63,413 nucleotides of DNA from Rhodocyclaceae bacterium (lineage in GTDB: Bacteria; Pseudomonadota; Gammaproteobacteria; Burkholderiales; Rhodocyclaceae): positions 1 to 63,413 of the forward strand of contig JADFDU010000012.1 of assembly GCA_018262775.1 (NCBI GenBank), in the 5' to 3' direction. The notes under the pieces were generated by a model. The model saw nothing but the letters and a program-made list of their open reading frames with translations. It did no database searches and was not told the origin of the DNA. The position numbers and the translations under genes are program-made. Shown here piece after piece: positions 35,963 to 46,522 of the stretch. Each line of letters opens with the position of its first letter. Within the stretch, counting starts at the first letter, position 1.

Positions 35963-35974
35963 GGTTATTCCTTG

Positions 35975-37539
<1,565 letters not shown>

Positions 37540-37559
37540 CTAACCGCCGGCCCCATAAA

Positions 37560-37590
37560 GAAAAAGCGGGAAGCCGAAGCTTCCCGCCGG
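37560..37590 (-). terminator. Terminator of the hsp20 gene
   Basis: On the minus strand GCGGGAAGC and GCTTCCCGC pair around a 4-base loop (37566-37587), followed by TTTTTCTTTAT, 30 bases after the hsp20 stop. A second small stem (CCGGCA/TGCCGG, 37596-37610) lies beside it. Confidence 0.85.
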
Positions 37591-37617
37591 AGGACCGGCA
37601 AACTGCCGGAGCGGGGG

Positions 37618-38037
37618 TCAGTCAATAGCCAGGCGCTTGGCTGCGGCAGCCGTCTTTTTCGGTAGCGTCAGGTCGAGCACCCCGTCGGTAAATTTGGCAG
37701 CGGATTTCGATTCGTCGATGTCCTGGCCGAGCTGGAAACTGCGCGACACCTTGCCGAAATAACGCTCGGTGCGCAGGACGCGCTCGCCCTCTTTGACTTC
37801 CTTTTCCTGCTTCCGCTCGGCGCTGATTGAGACGACGGAGCCGTCGATATTTACGTGGATGTCTTCCTTGCGGATACCTGGCAATTCGGCATGCACCCTG
37901 TAGGCGTCGCCTTGCTCCTTGACGTCTATCTTGACGGAGGGCACGTCGGCCTGATTGCCGAAATCAACGGGGCGAACGAAAAAGCCGCGGAAGATGTCGT
38001 CGAAGGGGTCCGAACCGGAACGCACGATATTGGCCAT
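37618..38037 (-). CDS. Hsp20/alpha-crystallin small heat-shock protein
   Basis: An ATP-independent holdase of 139 residues. The alpha-crystallin domain spans about residues 30-125, with KIDVKEQGDAYRVHAELPG and the GVLDLTLPKK ending. The C-terminal IxI-like tail is replaced by AKRLAID. The ATG at 38037 is chosen because AAGGAA precedes it and the N-terminus (MANIVRSGSDPFDD) matches the family. A sigma-32 type promoter lies upstream and a terminator downstream, so it is a single-gene heat-shock unit. Confidence 0.93.
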   Translation of the reverse strand: MANIVRSGSDPFDDIFRGFFVRPVDFGNQADVPSVKIDVKEQGDAYRVHAELPGIRKEDIHVNIDGSVVSISAERKQEKEVKEGERVLRTERYFGKVSRSFQLGQDIDESKSAAKFTDGVLDLTLPKKTAAAAKRLAID

Positions 38038-38079
38038 GATGTTTCCTTTCAACAAATAAGATTTAAACCCATGCAACCA

Positions 38080-38107
38080 ATATAGGGTGGACTAGTGCAG
38101 TTTCAAG
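38080..38107 (-). promoter_or_regulatory. Sigma-32 heat-shock promoter of hsp20
   Basis: On the minus strand CTTGAAA (38107-38101) is followed after 13 bases by CCCTATAT (38087-38080). This closely matches the sigma-32 pattern CTTGAAA-N(11-16)-CCCCATNT and lies 43 bases before the hsp20 start. Confidence 0.85.
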
Positions 38108-38137
38108 AGGACCCGTTCAATGGCTATAATTCCAGTC

Positions 38138-38335
38138 ATGTCAAATAGTTGCGGAGGCGAGCGCACCTGCCCCGGTTGTGGCCGGGTATTTACCTGCGGA
38201 ATGGAGGCCGGCTGGCCACGCTGCTGGTGCGCGGCGTTGCCACCCCTGTCTGTCCTGCCAGAAACGGGCGAGGGGTGTTACTGCCCGACCTGCCTTGAGA
38301 TGAGGTTGGCCGAAAAGTTGGTCAAGCCGGTTTGA
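38138..38335 (+). CDS. Cysteine-rich CWC-family protein
   Basis: A 65-residue protein with nine Cys residues: CPGCGRVFTC, then CWC near residue 30 and CYCPTCL near 47. This is the CWC-family pattern and probably binds zinc. The ATG at 38138 (MSNSCGGERTC) is preferred; an earlier ATG at 38120 is possible. A TATAAT lies at 38125-38130, too close for the 38138 start unless the mRNA is almost leaderless. Its 3' end overlaps convergent nudB by 14 bases. Confidence 0.75.
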   Translation: MSNSCGGERTCPGCGRVFTCGMEAGWPRCWCAALPPLSVLPETGEGCYCPTCLEMRLAEKLVKPV

Positions 38336-38762
38336 TCCGCCAAGGCAGCATCAGGATGGCGTCGCGGTTACTCCATGAGAAAACCGTTTTGGCCGCCTCG
38401 TGCCAAGGTAACCATCGGTAGCCGAGGTGTTCATCGGGAGCAACGACGACCGGTCGGGGCGATGGCAGTATCAGGCTGAATACATGCTCGATGTTTTCCG
38501 TTACGCCGGGCGGATAGCGGTGTTGCCATTCCGGATAAATTTCGAAGCGGTTGGTCAGATGCCAGTCGGCTAGATCCCCTGGCCTAGCTGCGATGCCTGT
38601 TTCTTCCGCGACTTCGCGAACGGCTGTACCGGGAAGCGGCTCTTCGCCTTCCTGGCTGCCTGTCACCGACTGCCAGAAGCCGGGATGCGCGGCCCGTTCG
38701 AGCAGCAGCACCTCGAGCGCAGGCGTGTGAATGAGGACGAGGACGGAGACCGGTTTCTTCAC
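38322..38762 (-). CDS. nudB: Dihydroneopterin triphosphate diphosphatase (Nudix)
   Basis: Nudix hydrolase of 146 residues that removes pyrophosphate from dihydroneopterin triphosphate in folate synthesis. The Nudix box runs from GSQEGEEPLPG to REVAEETGI (residues 36-58). The segment GVTENIEHVFSLILP is typical of NudB. It is the last gene of the aspS-RNase-barstar-nudB run and its ATG overlaps the barstar stop. Confidence 0.9.
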   Translation of the reverse strand: MKKPVSVLVLIHTPALEVLLLERAAHPGFWQSVTGSQEGEEPLPGTAVREVAEETGIAARPGDLADWHLTNRFEIYPEWQHRYPPGVTENIEHVFSLILPSPRPVVVAPDEHLGYRWLPWHEAAKTVFSWSNRDAILMLPWRIKPA

Positions 38763-39202
38763 CTATGTTCCGGGAAATCGGCCATGTTGTCGACGTGCAC
38801 GTCGATCAGAACCCAGAACGGGATGTTCTCGGTGCGCCAGGTGTCGGCGGTTGCAGCGAAAACCTGCAATGCAGTGGCGAAATTTTCGGCATGCGCGGCT
38901 TGCAAGTCATCGCAATGCTCCAGCAGGAGTACATGGCCACCCGCCGGTAGCCAAGACAGGTCGCTTAAGCAGTCCGCGAGCGCGTCCCAGTTATGCCCGA
39001 ACCAGTCGGGAAATTGCAGGGCGACAGCCAGGCGCTCCATAAGAGTGGTTTTATCACGCACAGCTGACAGATCGATCCGATAAACGGCAAAGCCACAGGT
39101 TTTGGCAGCGACGAGCAGGGCGGCCATGTCTCGCTTCGGTGCTCGGTAGACGCCGGCGCGATTAGTGTCGCAGAGGATTTTCTGGTAGCTTTCAAAGCTC
39201 AT
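38759..39202 (-). CDS. Barstar-family ribonuclease inhibitor
   Basis: A 147-residue cytoplasmic protein. The barstar fold is shown by RIDLSAVRDKTTLMERLAVA and DWFGHNWDALADCLSDLSWL, whose Asp and Trp residues are the inhibitory face in barstar. It is longer than Bacillus barstar, with an N-terminal extension of about 30 residues. It directly follows a secreted barnase-like RNase and overlaps it by four bases, so the two form an enzyme-inhibitor pair. Confidence 0.9.
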   Translation of the reverse strand: MSFESYQKILCDTNRAGVYRAPKRDMAALLVAAKTCGFAVYRIDLSAVRDKTTLMERLAVALQFPDWFGHNWDALADCLSDLSWLPAGGHVLLLEHCDDLQAAHAENFATALQVFAATADTWRTENIPFWVLIDVHVDNMADFPEHR

Positions 39203-39579
39203 TCGCGGATTCTTCGGAAGCTGAGATAGTGATCGTCAGTGTAATAGTACTCACCCGAGTCCCTGACATCGCCCGTGCTGCCCAGGCCGGCAACGATGCG
39301 TCGGGCACCGCGGGTGCGGCTACTGGAAGTGGGAACGGTAAACTCACGGTAGTAACCGCGCGGCTGCAGCGGCAGACGGCGCTCGAAGTTGCCGAATACC
39401 GATCCGTCCTTGCGGTAGGGGAAAGGACCGCCCCGCTTGATCAGGGCAAGCGTTTCGCGCGCTTTGCCCGGCAGAGCCGTCGCCTGAATGGACGGTACGC
39501 CGTTGTCCAGACGCAAATCCCGCGCCGCCACCGGGGGCGCTGCGAGAATCGACAGCAACAGAAGACACAGGCGCAGCAT
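39199..39579 (-). CDS. Secreted barnase-like guanyl ribonuclease
   Basis: A 126-residue protein with signal peptide LRLCLLLLSILAAPPVAA. The catalytic fold reads FGNFERRLPLQ (Glu general base), GYYREFTVPT (Arg) and YYTDDHYLSF (His general acid), all intact. The immunity-type partner barstar is encoded next. Placement directly behind aspS in the same orientation is seen in other betaproteobacteria; whether the enzyme is a nutrient RNase or acts on competitors is unknown. Confidence 0.88.
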   Translation of the reverse strand: MLRLCLLLLSILAAPPVAARDLRLDNGVPSIQATALPGKARETLALIKRGGPFPYRKDGSVFGNFERRLPLQPRGYYREFTVPTSSSRTRGARRIVAGLGSTGDVRDSGEYYYTDDHYLSFRRIRE

Positions 39580-39593
39580 TACGCCCCCGGTGT

Positions 39594-41396
39594 TCAGCTC
39601 ACGGATGGTTTGGCTGTTTCGGTCTGCCGCAGGCGGATATGCAACTCGCGCAACTGCTTCTCGTCAACCGGTCCAGGTGCGCTGGTGAGCAGGCACTGCG
39701 CGCGCTGGGTCTTGGGAAAAGCGATCACGTCGCGGATGGATTCGGCTCCCGTCATCATGGTGACGATGCGGTCCAGGCCGAAAGCGAGTCCGCCGTGCGG
39801 CGGCGCGCCGTACTTGAGGGCATCGAGCAGGAAGCCGAACTTCTGTTCGGCCTCCTCGGCGCCGATGGCGAGCGCACGAAACACCTTGGACTGGATGTCT
39901 TCGCGATGAATACGCACCGAGCCGCCGCCGATTTCCCAGCCGTTCAGGGCGAGGTCGTAGGCTTTGGCCATGCACCGGCCAGGATCGCTGTCGATGAACG
40001 CTTCGTGGCCGTCCTTGGGGGCGGTGAAGGGATGATGCAGAGCCACCCAGCGCTTGTCTTCATCGTCGTATTCGAACATCGGGAAATCGACAACCCATAG
40101 CGGGTGCCAGCCGGATTCCAGATAGCCTGCCTCTTGCCCTTTTTCGTGGCCGATCCTGACGCGCAAGGCTCCCATTGCGTCGTTTACGATCTTGGCGCGG
40201 TCGGCGCCGAAGAACACCAAGTCGCCATCCTGGGCACCGGTGCGGTCTATGACCTGCGTGACGATATCGGCCGGCAGAAACTTGATAATGGGGGATTGCA
40301 GGCCTTCGATACCCTTGGATATTTCGTTAACCTTGATGTAGGCCAGCCCCTTGGCGCCGTAGATGGCGACGAAGGTGGTGTAGTCGTCGATTTCCTTGCG
40401 CGTGAAACTGCCGCCGCCGGGAATGCGCAGCGCGGCAACGCGGCCGTCGGTGAGTTCCGCGGCGGCGCGGAAGACCTTGAAGTCCACGGCCTTCATGAGG
40501 TCGGTGAGTTCCGTGAATTCCAGCTTGACCCGCAAGTCTGGCTTGTCCGAGCCATATCTGGCCATGGCTTCCGCGTGGCTGAGGCGTGGGAACGGATTGG
40601 GCAGGTCGACGTTCAGAGTTTCCTTGAACACGTAGCGGATCAGTTCCTCCATGATCGCCGTGATCTCCGTCTCGCCGAGAAAAGAGGTTTCGATATCGAC
40701 CTGGGTGAATTCGGGCTGGCGATCGGCACGCAGATCCTCGTCGCGAAAGCACTTGGTAATCTGGTAGTAGCGGTCGAAACCGGCCACCATGAGCAATTGC
40801 TTGAATAGCTGCGGCGATTGCGGCAGGGCGAAAAACTGGCCCGCATGCACGCGAGACGGCACCAGATAGTCGCGCGCGCCTTCGGGCGTGGACTTGGTCA
40901 GCATCGGCGTTTCGATGTCGATGAATCCCTGTGTGTCGAGGAAGCGGCGGAAGGCCATCGCCACCTTGTAGCGCAACTTCATGTTGTGTTGCATCTGTGG
41001 GCGGCGCAGATCGAGTACGCGGTGCGTCAGGCGTACGTTCTCGGAAAGATTGTCCTCGTCCAGTTGAAAGGGCGGCGTGACGGCGGGATTGAGTATCTCG
41101 ATGTCCTGCGCCAACACTTCGATTTCACCGCTGGTGAGATTGGGATTGACGGTGCCTTCCGGGCGGCGACGCACCAAACCGGTGATCTTCAGCACGAACT
41201 CGTTGCGGATGCGTTCTGCGGTGGCGAAGGTTTCCTGGCGATCCGGGTCGCACACCACCTGCACAAGGCCCTCGCGATCACGCAGGTCGATGAAGATGAC
41301 GCCACCATGGTCGCGGCGGCGATGTGCCCAGCCGCACAGTGTGACGACTTGGCCCAGGTGCGCGGCATTGACGAGGCCGCTATAGTGAGTACGCAT
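39594..41396 (-). CDS. aspS: Aspartyl-tRNA synthetase, probably non-discriminating
   Basis: Class II synthetase of 600 residues with anticodon-binding, catalytic and GAD insertion domains. Motif 2 reads [19 protein letters not shown] and motif 3 GLDRIVTMM. The ATG at 41396 gives [10 protein letters not shown], matching the family; the upstream open frame has no support. In the anticodon-binding domain the segment RRRDHGG carries His (residue 30), which in Pseudomonas AspRS marks the relaxed enzyme that also charges tRNA-Asn. Discriminating enzymes have Leu here. Confidence 0.95.
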   Translation of the reverse strand: MRTHYSGLVNAAHLGQVVTLCGWAHRRRDHGGVIFIDLRDREGLVQVVCDPDRQETFATAERIRNEFVLKITGLVRRRPEGTVNPNLTSGEIEVLAQDIEILNPAVTPPFQLDEDNLSENVRLTHRVLDLRRPQMQHNMKLRYKVAMAFRRFLDTQGFIDIETPMLTKSTPEGARDYLVPSRVHAGQFFALPQSPQLFKQLLMVAGFDRYYQITKCFRDEDLRADRQPEFTQVDIETSFLGETEITAIMEELIRYVFKETLNVDLPNPFPRLSHAEAMARYGSDKPDLRVKLEFTELTDLMKAVDFKVFRAAAELTDGRVAALRIPGGGSFTRKEIDDYTTFVAIYGAKGLAYIKVNEISKGIEGLQSPIIKFLPADIVTQVIDRTGAQDGDLVFFGADRAKIVNDAMGALRVRIGHEKGQEAGYLESGWHPLWVVDFPMFEYDDEDKRWVALHHPFTAPKDGHEAFIDSDPGRCMAKAYDLALNGWEIGGGSVRIHREDIQSKVFRALAIGAEEAEQKFGFLLDALKYGAPPHGGLAFGLDRIVTMMTGAESIRDVIAFPKTQRAQCLLTSAPGPVDEKQLRELHIRLRQTETAKPSVS

Positions 41397-41433
41397 TTGA
41401 ATTGCCCAGAAAAAACCGTGCTGGCGGCGTGTG

Positions 41434-42054
41434 TTATTGGTTCTGCGCCCGTCCGGCCGGATTGCGCATGGGGGGTGCCACAACCCCCATCGAGATGATG
41501 TACTTCAAGGCCTCATCGACGCTCATGTCGAGTTCGATGATGTCCTTGCGCGGCAGCATAAGGAAGAATCCGGATGTGGGGTTGGGTGTCGTCGGCACAT
41601 AAACGCTGACATATTCACCGCGCAGATGCCGGGTGACGTCGCCGCCGGGAACGCCTGTCTGGAAGGCAATGGTCCAGGCGCCCTCGCGCGGATACTGCAC
41701 CAGCAGCGCCTTGCGGAAGGCTTCCCCGCTCGAGGAAAACAGCGTGTCGGAAACCTGCTTGACGCTGTAATACACGGACTTGACGACGGGGATGCGCGAC
41801 AGCACCCCCTCCCAGAAGCGCACCAGCCGCTGGCCGATGATATTGGCGGTGACCAGGCCGGTGAGGAAAACGATCAGCAACGTGGTAATGACCCCAATGC
41901 CCGGGATATAGAGGCCCAGCAGGTGTTCCGGACGAATCGCCTCGGGTAACAGCAGAAGCGTCTGGTCCATTGTTCTGACGATGAGCGCCAGCACCCAGGC
42001 GGTGATCGCCAGGGGAACCCAGATGAGCAATCCGGTGATGAAGTACTTTTTCAT
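41434..42054 (-). CDS. DUF502-family inner-membrane protein
   Basis: A 206-residue protein with two membrane segments ([21 protein letters not shown] and [20 protein letters not shown]) and a conserved cytoplasmic part ([18 protein letters not shown]). This matches DUF502, of unknown function. The ATG at 42054 gives [10 protein letters not shown]; a longer start at 42087 lacks a ribosome site. It lies between fmdB and aspS, a common arrangement in the group. Confidence 0.88.
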   Translation of the reverse strand: MKKYFITGLLIWVPLAITAWVLALIVRTMDQTLLLLPEAIRPEHLLGLYIPGIGVITTLLIVFLTGLVTANIIGQRLVRFWEGVLSRIPVVKSVYYSVKQVSDTLFSSSGEAFRKALLVQYPREGAWTIAFQTGVPGGDVTRHLRGEYVSVYVPTTPNPTSGFFLMLPRKDIIELDMSVDEALKYIISMGVVAPPMRNPAGRAQNQ

Positions 42055-42129
42055 GCCATAGCCAAGCCGTCCCGGGACGGCGTGCATCCTCCGCGGGGCG
42101 ACAAAGACGAACCAGGTGCTGGCCGCATG

Positions 42130-42396
42130 CTAGCTGTTGTCGGAACAGGCACAGCCGCTACAGCCTTGCGCAGGAGCAGGCGCAGTTTCTGCCTTTGCCT
42201 CGGGCTTCGCGGCGCCGCCTTTGAAATCGCTTGCGTACCAGCCGCTACCTTTCAACTGGAAACCGGCAGCAGTCAACATCTTGCTGAACGATTCCTTACC
42301 GCACTCAGGGCAGGTCGTCAGCTTCGCGTCGCTGTGCTTTTGCAGAAACTCCTTTTGGAACCCGCATTCGCTGCAGCGATACTCATAGATCGGCAT
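42130..42396 (-). CDS. FmdB-family zinc-ribbon protein
   Basis: An 88-residue protein starting MPIYEYRCSECGFQ with a second pair CPECG, the standard FmdB zinc ribbon. The tail is Ala/Pro/Lys-rich and ends in a third Cys cluster (GCSGCAC). Function is not established for the family. GGAGGTTGCC precedes the ATG. It stands upstream of the DUF502 gene and aspS. Confidence 0.88.
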   Translation of the reverse strand: MPIYEYRCSECGFQKEFLQKHSDAKLTTCPECGKESFSKMLTAAGFQLKGSGWYASDFKGGAAKPEAKAETAPAPAQGCSGCACSDNS

Positions 42397-42527
42397 GGCA
42401 ACCTCCGGAAAGTAAGCCTGAAATTATAACCTAAGCCGTTGCCCATAAAGCACTAATGTGTGCCGGCACGGTCACCACCCAGATGGTGGCGAGGCGGCCG
42501 GAACTCAAGATGCCAGCGAAGCTCAGA

Positions 42528-43376
42528 TTAATACAGGCTGAGGTATTGCTGGGTCAGCGGCTTGCCCCAGAAGAGGGCGATGATGCCGGCGGCAGCCAGA
42601 TAGGGGCCGAAGGGAATGGGCACATTGCGGCCGTACTTTACGGCAACCATGAGCGTGATGCCGACTATCGCGCCGACCATGGAAGAGGCGAGGATGGTCA
42701 ATGGCAGCATCTGCCAGCCCAGCCAGGCGCCGATTGCGGCAAGCAATTTGAAGTCGCCATAGCCCATGCCCTCCTTGCCGGTGGCGAGCTTGAAGGCCCA
42801 ATAGACTGCCCAGAGCGACAGATAACCTGCTGCCGCGCCGATGATCGCGCTTTTCAGGTCCGTGAAAGTGCCGCCTAGATTGAGCAGCAGACCTGCCCAG
42901 AGCAGGGGTAAGGTGATGCTGTCGGGCAATAGCTGGGTGTCGAAATCAATGAAGGTCAGGGCGATCATGCTCCATATGAAGCACATTGCGCCCAGGCCTG
43001 CCCAGGTTGCACCGAAGCGCCAGACAGCATAGCCGCAGAGCAGCCCGGAAACGGCTTCGACCAGCGGATAACGCGGGCTGATGCGTGCCCCGCAACCGCT
43101 ACAGCGACCACGCAGGACTAGATAGCTGATTATCGGGAGGTTTTCCAGTGCGGTGATGGCATGCCCGCAGTGCGGACAGCGCGAGCGCGGTGTGGCAAGG
43201 GTCAGTTTTTCGGTGGGCGGGGGCAATGGCTCACCGCGTAATTCGGCGCATTCCGTCAGCCAACCGTGTTCCATCATTTTCGGCAGGCGGTGGATGACGA
43301 CATTGATGAAGCTGCCCACCGCCAGGCCGAGGAGGACGGCGGCAGCCGTCAAAAGAGCCGGCTCAGGCGGTGTCAT
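42528..43376 (-). CDS. pilD: Type IV prepilin peptidase
   Basis: Bifunctional aspartyl protease and N-methylase of 282 residues in the inner membrane. The cytoplasmic zinc site reads CPHCGHAIT and CSGCGARI. The catalytic Asp residues are in FIDFDTQLLPD and GYGDFKLLAA. It closes the pilB-pilC-pilD operon and, as the only such enzyme in the window, presumably also processes the MSHA pilins. Confidence 0.95.
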   Translation of the reverse strand: MTPPEPALLTAAAVLLGLAVGSFINVVIHRLPKMMEHGWLTECAELRGEPLPPPTEKLTLATPRSRCPHCGHAITALENLPIISYLVLRGRCSGCGARISPRYPLVEAVSGLLCGYAVWRFGATWAGLGAMCFIWSMIALTFIDFDTQLLPDSITLPLLWAGLLLNLGGTFTDLKSAIIGAAAGYLSLWAVYWAFKLATGKEGMGYGDFKLLAAIGAWLGWQMLPLTILASSMVGAIVGITLMVAVKYGRNVPIPFGPYLAAAGIIALFWGKPLTQQYLSLY

Positions 43377-43388
43377 GCTGGAGCAGTC

Positions 43389-43417
43389 GGCGTATCGTGG
43401 AGACTGACTTTCGGCGC
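43389..43417 (+). repeat. Oriented 23-bp motif, copy H
   Basis: GGCGTATCGTGGAGACTGACTTTCGGCG, shown in two parts as GGCGTATCGTGG and AGACTGACTTTCGGCG; one of the weaker copies (16 of 23). It lies in the gap between pilC and pilD, on the strand opposite to these genes. Confidence 0.55.
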
Positions 43418-43424
43418 CCCCGCA

Positions 43425-44657
43425 TCAGACAACCGCGCCCAGCTTGAAGATTGGCAGGTACATGGCGACTACCATGCCGCCGATCAACGTGCCCAGCACG
43501 ACCATGATCATCGGTTCCATCAGGCTGGACATGGCCTCGACCGCATCGTCCACCTCGGCTTCGAAGAAGTCGGCCACCTTGCTTAACATGGCGTCGAGCT
43601 GGCCGGATTCCTCGCCGATGGAAACCATCTGGATCACCATGTTGGGAAAGACGTTGACGTTCTGCATGGATACGGTAAGGCTGGTTCCCGTGCTGACTTC
43701 CGACTGGATCTGCTTCGTTGCCATCAGGTAAACGTAGTTGCCTGCGGCACCACCGACAGAATCCAGCGCTTCGACCAGCGGCACGCCGGCTGCGAACATG
43801 GTAGACAAGGTGCGCGCCCACCGCGCCATAGTGGCCTTGCGGATGATGTCTCCAAATACCGGCAAGCGCAGGAGCAGGCGATCCATGACGATCTGCACCT
43901 TTAGCGAACGCTTCCACATATAGAAGAAACCGTAAAAGCCCCCCCCCAAAATACCGAAGACGATGTACCAGTTGGCGACCATGAAGTCCGACATGGCGAT
44001 GACTATCAGGGTCGGCGCCGGCAGGTCGGCGCCAAAGCTTTTGAAGACATCCTTGAATGAGGGGATGACGAAGATCATGATCACCGCAGTGATGACGATG
44101 GCCACGACAATGACCGCGATGGGATAGAAGAGGGCCGATTTGATCTTGCTCTTGATGGCGAGTATTTTTTCCTTGTAGGTCGCCAGGCGATCCAGCAGGG
44201 AGTCAAGGATACCTGCCGACTCACCGGCGCCAACGAGGTTGCAAAACAGGGCGTCGAAGTAGAGGGGAAACTTGCGAAAGGCCTGGTTGAGCGAGGAGCC
44301 TGTTTCCACGTCCGCCTTGACGTCCATCAGCAGCTTGGCGACGGCCTGGTTGGAAGCACCTTTGCCGACGATGTCGAAAGCCTGCAACAGGGGTACGCCG
44401 GCTTTCATCATGGTGGCCAACTGGCGGGTGAATAGCGTGATGTCCTTCTCGGTGATCTTGCCGCCGCGCTTGAAAGCCTGTTTTTTGATCTTGCTGACGA
44501 GGATGCCCTGACGCCTCAGAGTGGCATTGACCAGCGCCTGACCACCTGCGCGCATCTCGCCCCGCATCAGCTTGCCGGCCTTGTCCTTGCCTTCCCAAGC
44601 GAAGGTGTATTCCTTGACACCGGCGTCCCTCTTGGCGGTTCTGGTTGCAGTTGCCAT
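43425..44657 (-). CDS. pilC: Type IV pilus inner-membrane platform protein
   Basis: A 410-residue GspF-family protein. The N-terminal cytoplasmic domain (YTFAWEGKDKAGKLMRGEM) is followed by membrane spans (FYPIAVIVVAIVITAVIMIF and a C-terminal segment MVVLGTLIGGMVVAMYLPIF). The ATG at 44657 follows GGGAGAACAGG. It is the partner of pilB and is distinct from mshG. Confidence 0.95.
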   Translation of the reverse strand: MATATRTAKRDAGVKEYTFAWEGKDKAGKLMRGEMRAGGQALVNATLRRQGILVSKIKKQAFKRGGKITEKDITLFTRQLATMMKAGVPLLQAFDIVGKGASNQAVAKLLMDVKADVETGSSLNQAFRKFPLYFDALFCNLVGAGESAGILDSLLDRLATYKEKILAIKSKIKSALFYPIAVIVVAIVITAVIMIFVIPSFKDVFKSFGADLPAPTLIVIAMSDFMVANWYIVFGILGGGFYGFFYMWKRSLKVQIVMDRLLLRLPVFGDIIRKATMARWARTLSTMFAAGVPLVEALDSVGGAAGNYVYLMATKQIQSEVSTGTSLTVSMQNVNVFPNMVIQMVSIGEESGQLDAMLSKVADFFEAEVDDAVEAMSSLMEPMIMVVLGTLIGGMVVAMYLPIFKLGAVV

Positions 44658-44667
44658 CCTGTTCTCC

Positions 44668-46410
44668 CTATTCGTTCGTTGTCGCAAGGACTTCTTCGAG
44701 CGAGGTCAGGCCCTGCTTGACCTTGAGCAATCCGGACTGCCTCAGATCCTTGATGCCTTCCTGTTGGGCCTGCTCGGCAATGTCGATCGAGTTACCGTTG
44801 GTCATGATGATGCGCTGTATCTCCTCCGAGATCGGCATGACCTGATAGATGCCAACGCGGCCTTTGTAGCCGCTATCCTTGCATTTGTCGCAGCCGTTCG
44901 GTCCGTAGAGTTGCCAGCTGCCGTCAATTTCGTGTTCATTGAAGCCCGCCTGCATCAGGGCCTCCATGGGGATGGAAATGGGTTTCTTGCAGGAGCACAG
45001 GCGGCGCGCCAGCCGTTGGGCAGTGATCATGATCACGCTGGAGGCGATATTGAACGGGGCAATGCCCATGTTCTTCATGCGCTCGAGCGTGGTCGGCGCA
45101 TCGTTGGTGTGCAGCGTTGACAATACCAGGTGGCCGGTCTGGGCGGCCTTGATGGCAATTTCTGCGGTTTCCAGGTCGCGGATTTCCCCGACCATGATGA
45201 TGTCCGGATCCTGTCGCAGGAATGCCTTGAGCGCAACGGAGAAATTCAGGCCCGCCTTGTCATTGACATTGACCTGGTTGATTCCCGGCAAATTGATTTC
45301 GCAAGGATCCTCCGCCGTGGAGATGTTGATTCCGGGTTTGTTCAGCAGGTTGAGGCAGGTGTACAGCGAGACGGTCTTGCCACTGCCGGTCGGTCCGGTA
45401 ACGAGAATCATGCCGTAAGGCCGATCGATTGCGGCCATGAGCACTTCGCGTTGCTCCGGCTCGTAACCCAGGGCGTCGATGCCGAGCATGGCACTCGAAG
45501 GATCAAGGATCCGCATAACGATTTTTTCGCCATGCAGCGTCGGTAGCGTACTCACACGAAAGTCGATCGCGCGCGTCTTGGACAGCACAAGTTTCATGCG
45601 ACCGTCCTGGGGAATACGCTTTTCCGATATATCCAGTCGGGAAATAATCTTGATGCGGGAGGCGATTTTTTCCTTGATGACCAATGGAGGCTGGGCAATT
45701 TCGCGCAGGACGCCATCGGTGCGGTAGCGGATTCTGTAATACTTCTCGTAAGGCTCGAAGTGGATATCCGACGCCCCCTCGTTGATCGCATCGAGCAGTA
45801 TCTTCTGAATGAAACGGACGACTGGTGCGTCATCGACTTCGACGGAGCCCGCCTCGGTGCTCGCCGCCGCCTCGGATTCGTCAGCCAACTCGAGATCGAG
45901 GTCGTCCCCTGCTAACTCGTTGAGTTTGGTCTCTGCGGTTTCCGACAGACGCTGAACGATCGGCGCCAGCTTGCTGGCTTCGACCACCACCGGATCAACA
46001 GCCAGTCCGGTCTGAAAGCGGATTTCATCCAGGGCGCGCAGGTTGGTCGGATCGGCCAGCGCGACTGCAATGCGGTTGCCGCGCTTGGTCAGAGGAATGA
46101 CCTGATGGGCTTGCATCAGCTTGCGGTCTATGGCGGCCGTGGGGAAGTGGCTTTCCTCGAACGCGTTGAGGTCGAGCAGGGGATAACCGAATGTTTCCGC
46201 AGCAAAGGCGGCGATGTCCCTGGCGTTCAGCCGTCCGCCGGAGATGACTTGATTGACGAATCCCCCTCCGGTGCCCGCACCCTTCGCGGCAAAAGCGTCT
46301 GCTTCGGCCTCCTTGAGGCGGCCTTGCTGGACCAGCGCGCGTGCCAAGCCGCTGAGGGTTGTCTGGAGAGATGCCGCCATCGGTTCCTGTGATTGATCCG
46401 AAATACTCAT
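44668..46410 (-). CDS. pilB: Type IV pilus assembly ATPase
   Basis: A 580-residue extension ATPase. Walker A GPTGSGKTVSLY lies near residue 335, the Asp box IITAEDP-like region reads ISTAEDPCEI, and a Cys pair (CDKCKDSG) lies near 510. The N-terminus is GspE-like but lacks the RLG motif seen in MshE, so direct c-di-GMP control is not suggested. It starts the pilBCD operon. Confidence 0.95.
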   Translation of the reverse strand: MSISDQSQEPMAASLQTTLSGLARALVQQGRLKEAEADAFAAKGAGTGGGFVNQVISGGRLNARDIAAFAAETFGYPLLDLNAFEESHFPTAAIDRKLMQAHQVIPLTKRGNRIAVALADPTNLRALDEIRFQTGLAVDPVVVEASKLAPIVQRLSETAETKLNELAGDDLDLELADESEAAASTEAGSVEVDDAPVVRFIQKILLDAINEGASDIHFEPYEKYYRIRYRTDGVLREIAQPPLVIKEKIASRIKIISRLDISEKRIPQDGRMKLVLSKTRAIDFRVSTLPTLHGEKIVMRILDPSSAMLGIDALGYEPEQREVLMAAIDRPYGMILVTGPTGSGKTVSLYTCLNLLNKPGINISTAEDPCEINLPGINQVNVNDKAGLNFSVALKAFLRQDPDIIMVGEIRDLETAEIAIKAAQTGHLVLSTLHTNDAPTTLERMKNMGIAPFNIASSVIMITAQRLARRLCSCKKPISIPMEALMQAGFNEHEIDGSWQLYGPNGCDKCKDSGYKGRVGIYQVMPISEEIQRIIMTNGNSIDIAEQAQQEGIKDLRQSGLLKVKQGLTSLEEVLATTNE

Positions 46411-46522
46411 CGAGTATCTCGGGCGATGATGCCCTTCTGCCCCCGTTTTGTAAAGACTATCAGTCGGTTGGAGCGGATTCTTGAGCGATTCGTTGTGTCG
46501 TGAGTGTCGCGATGAGGCGACG

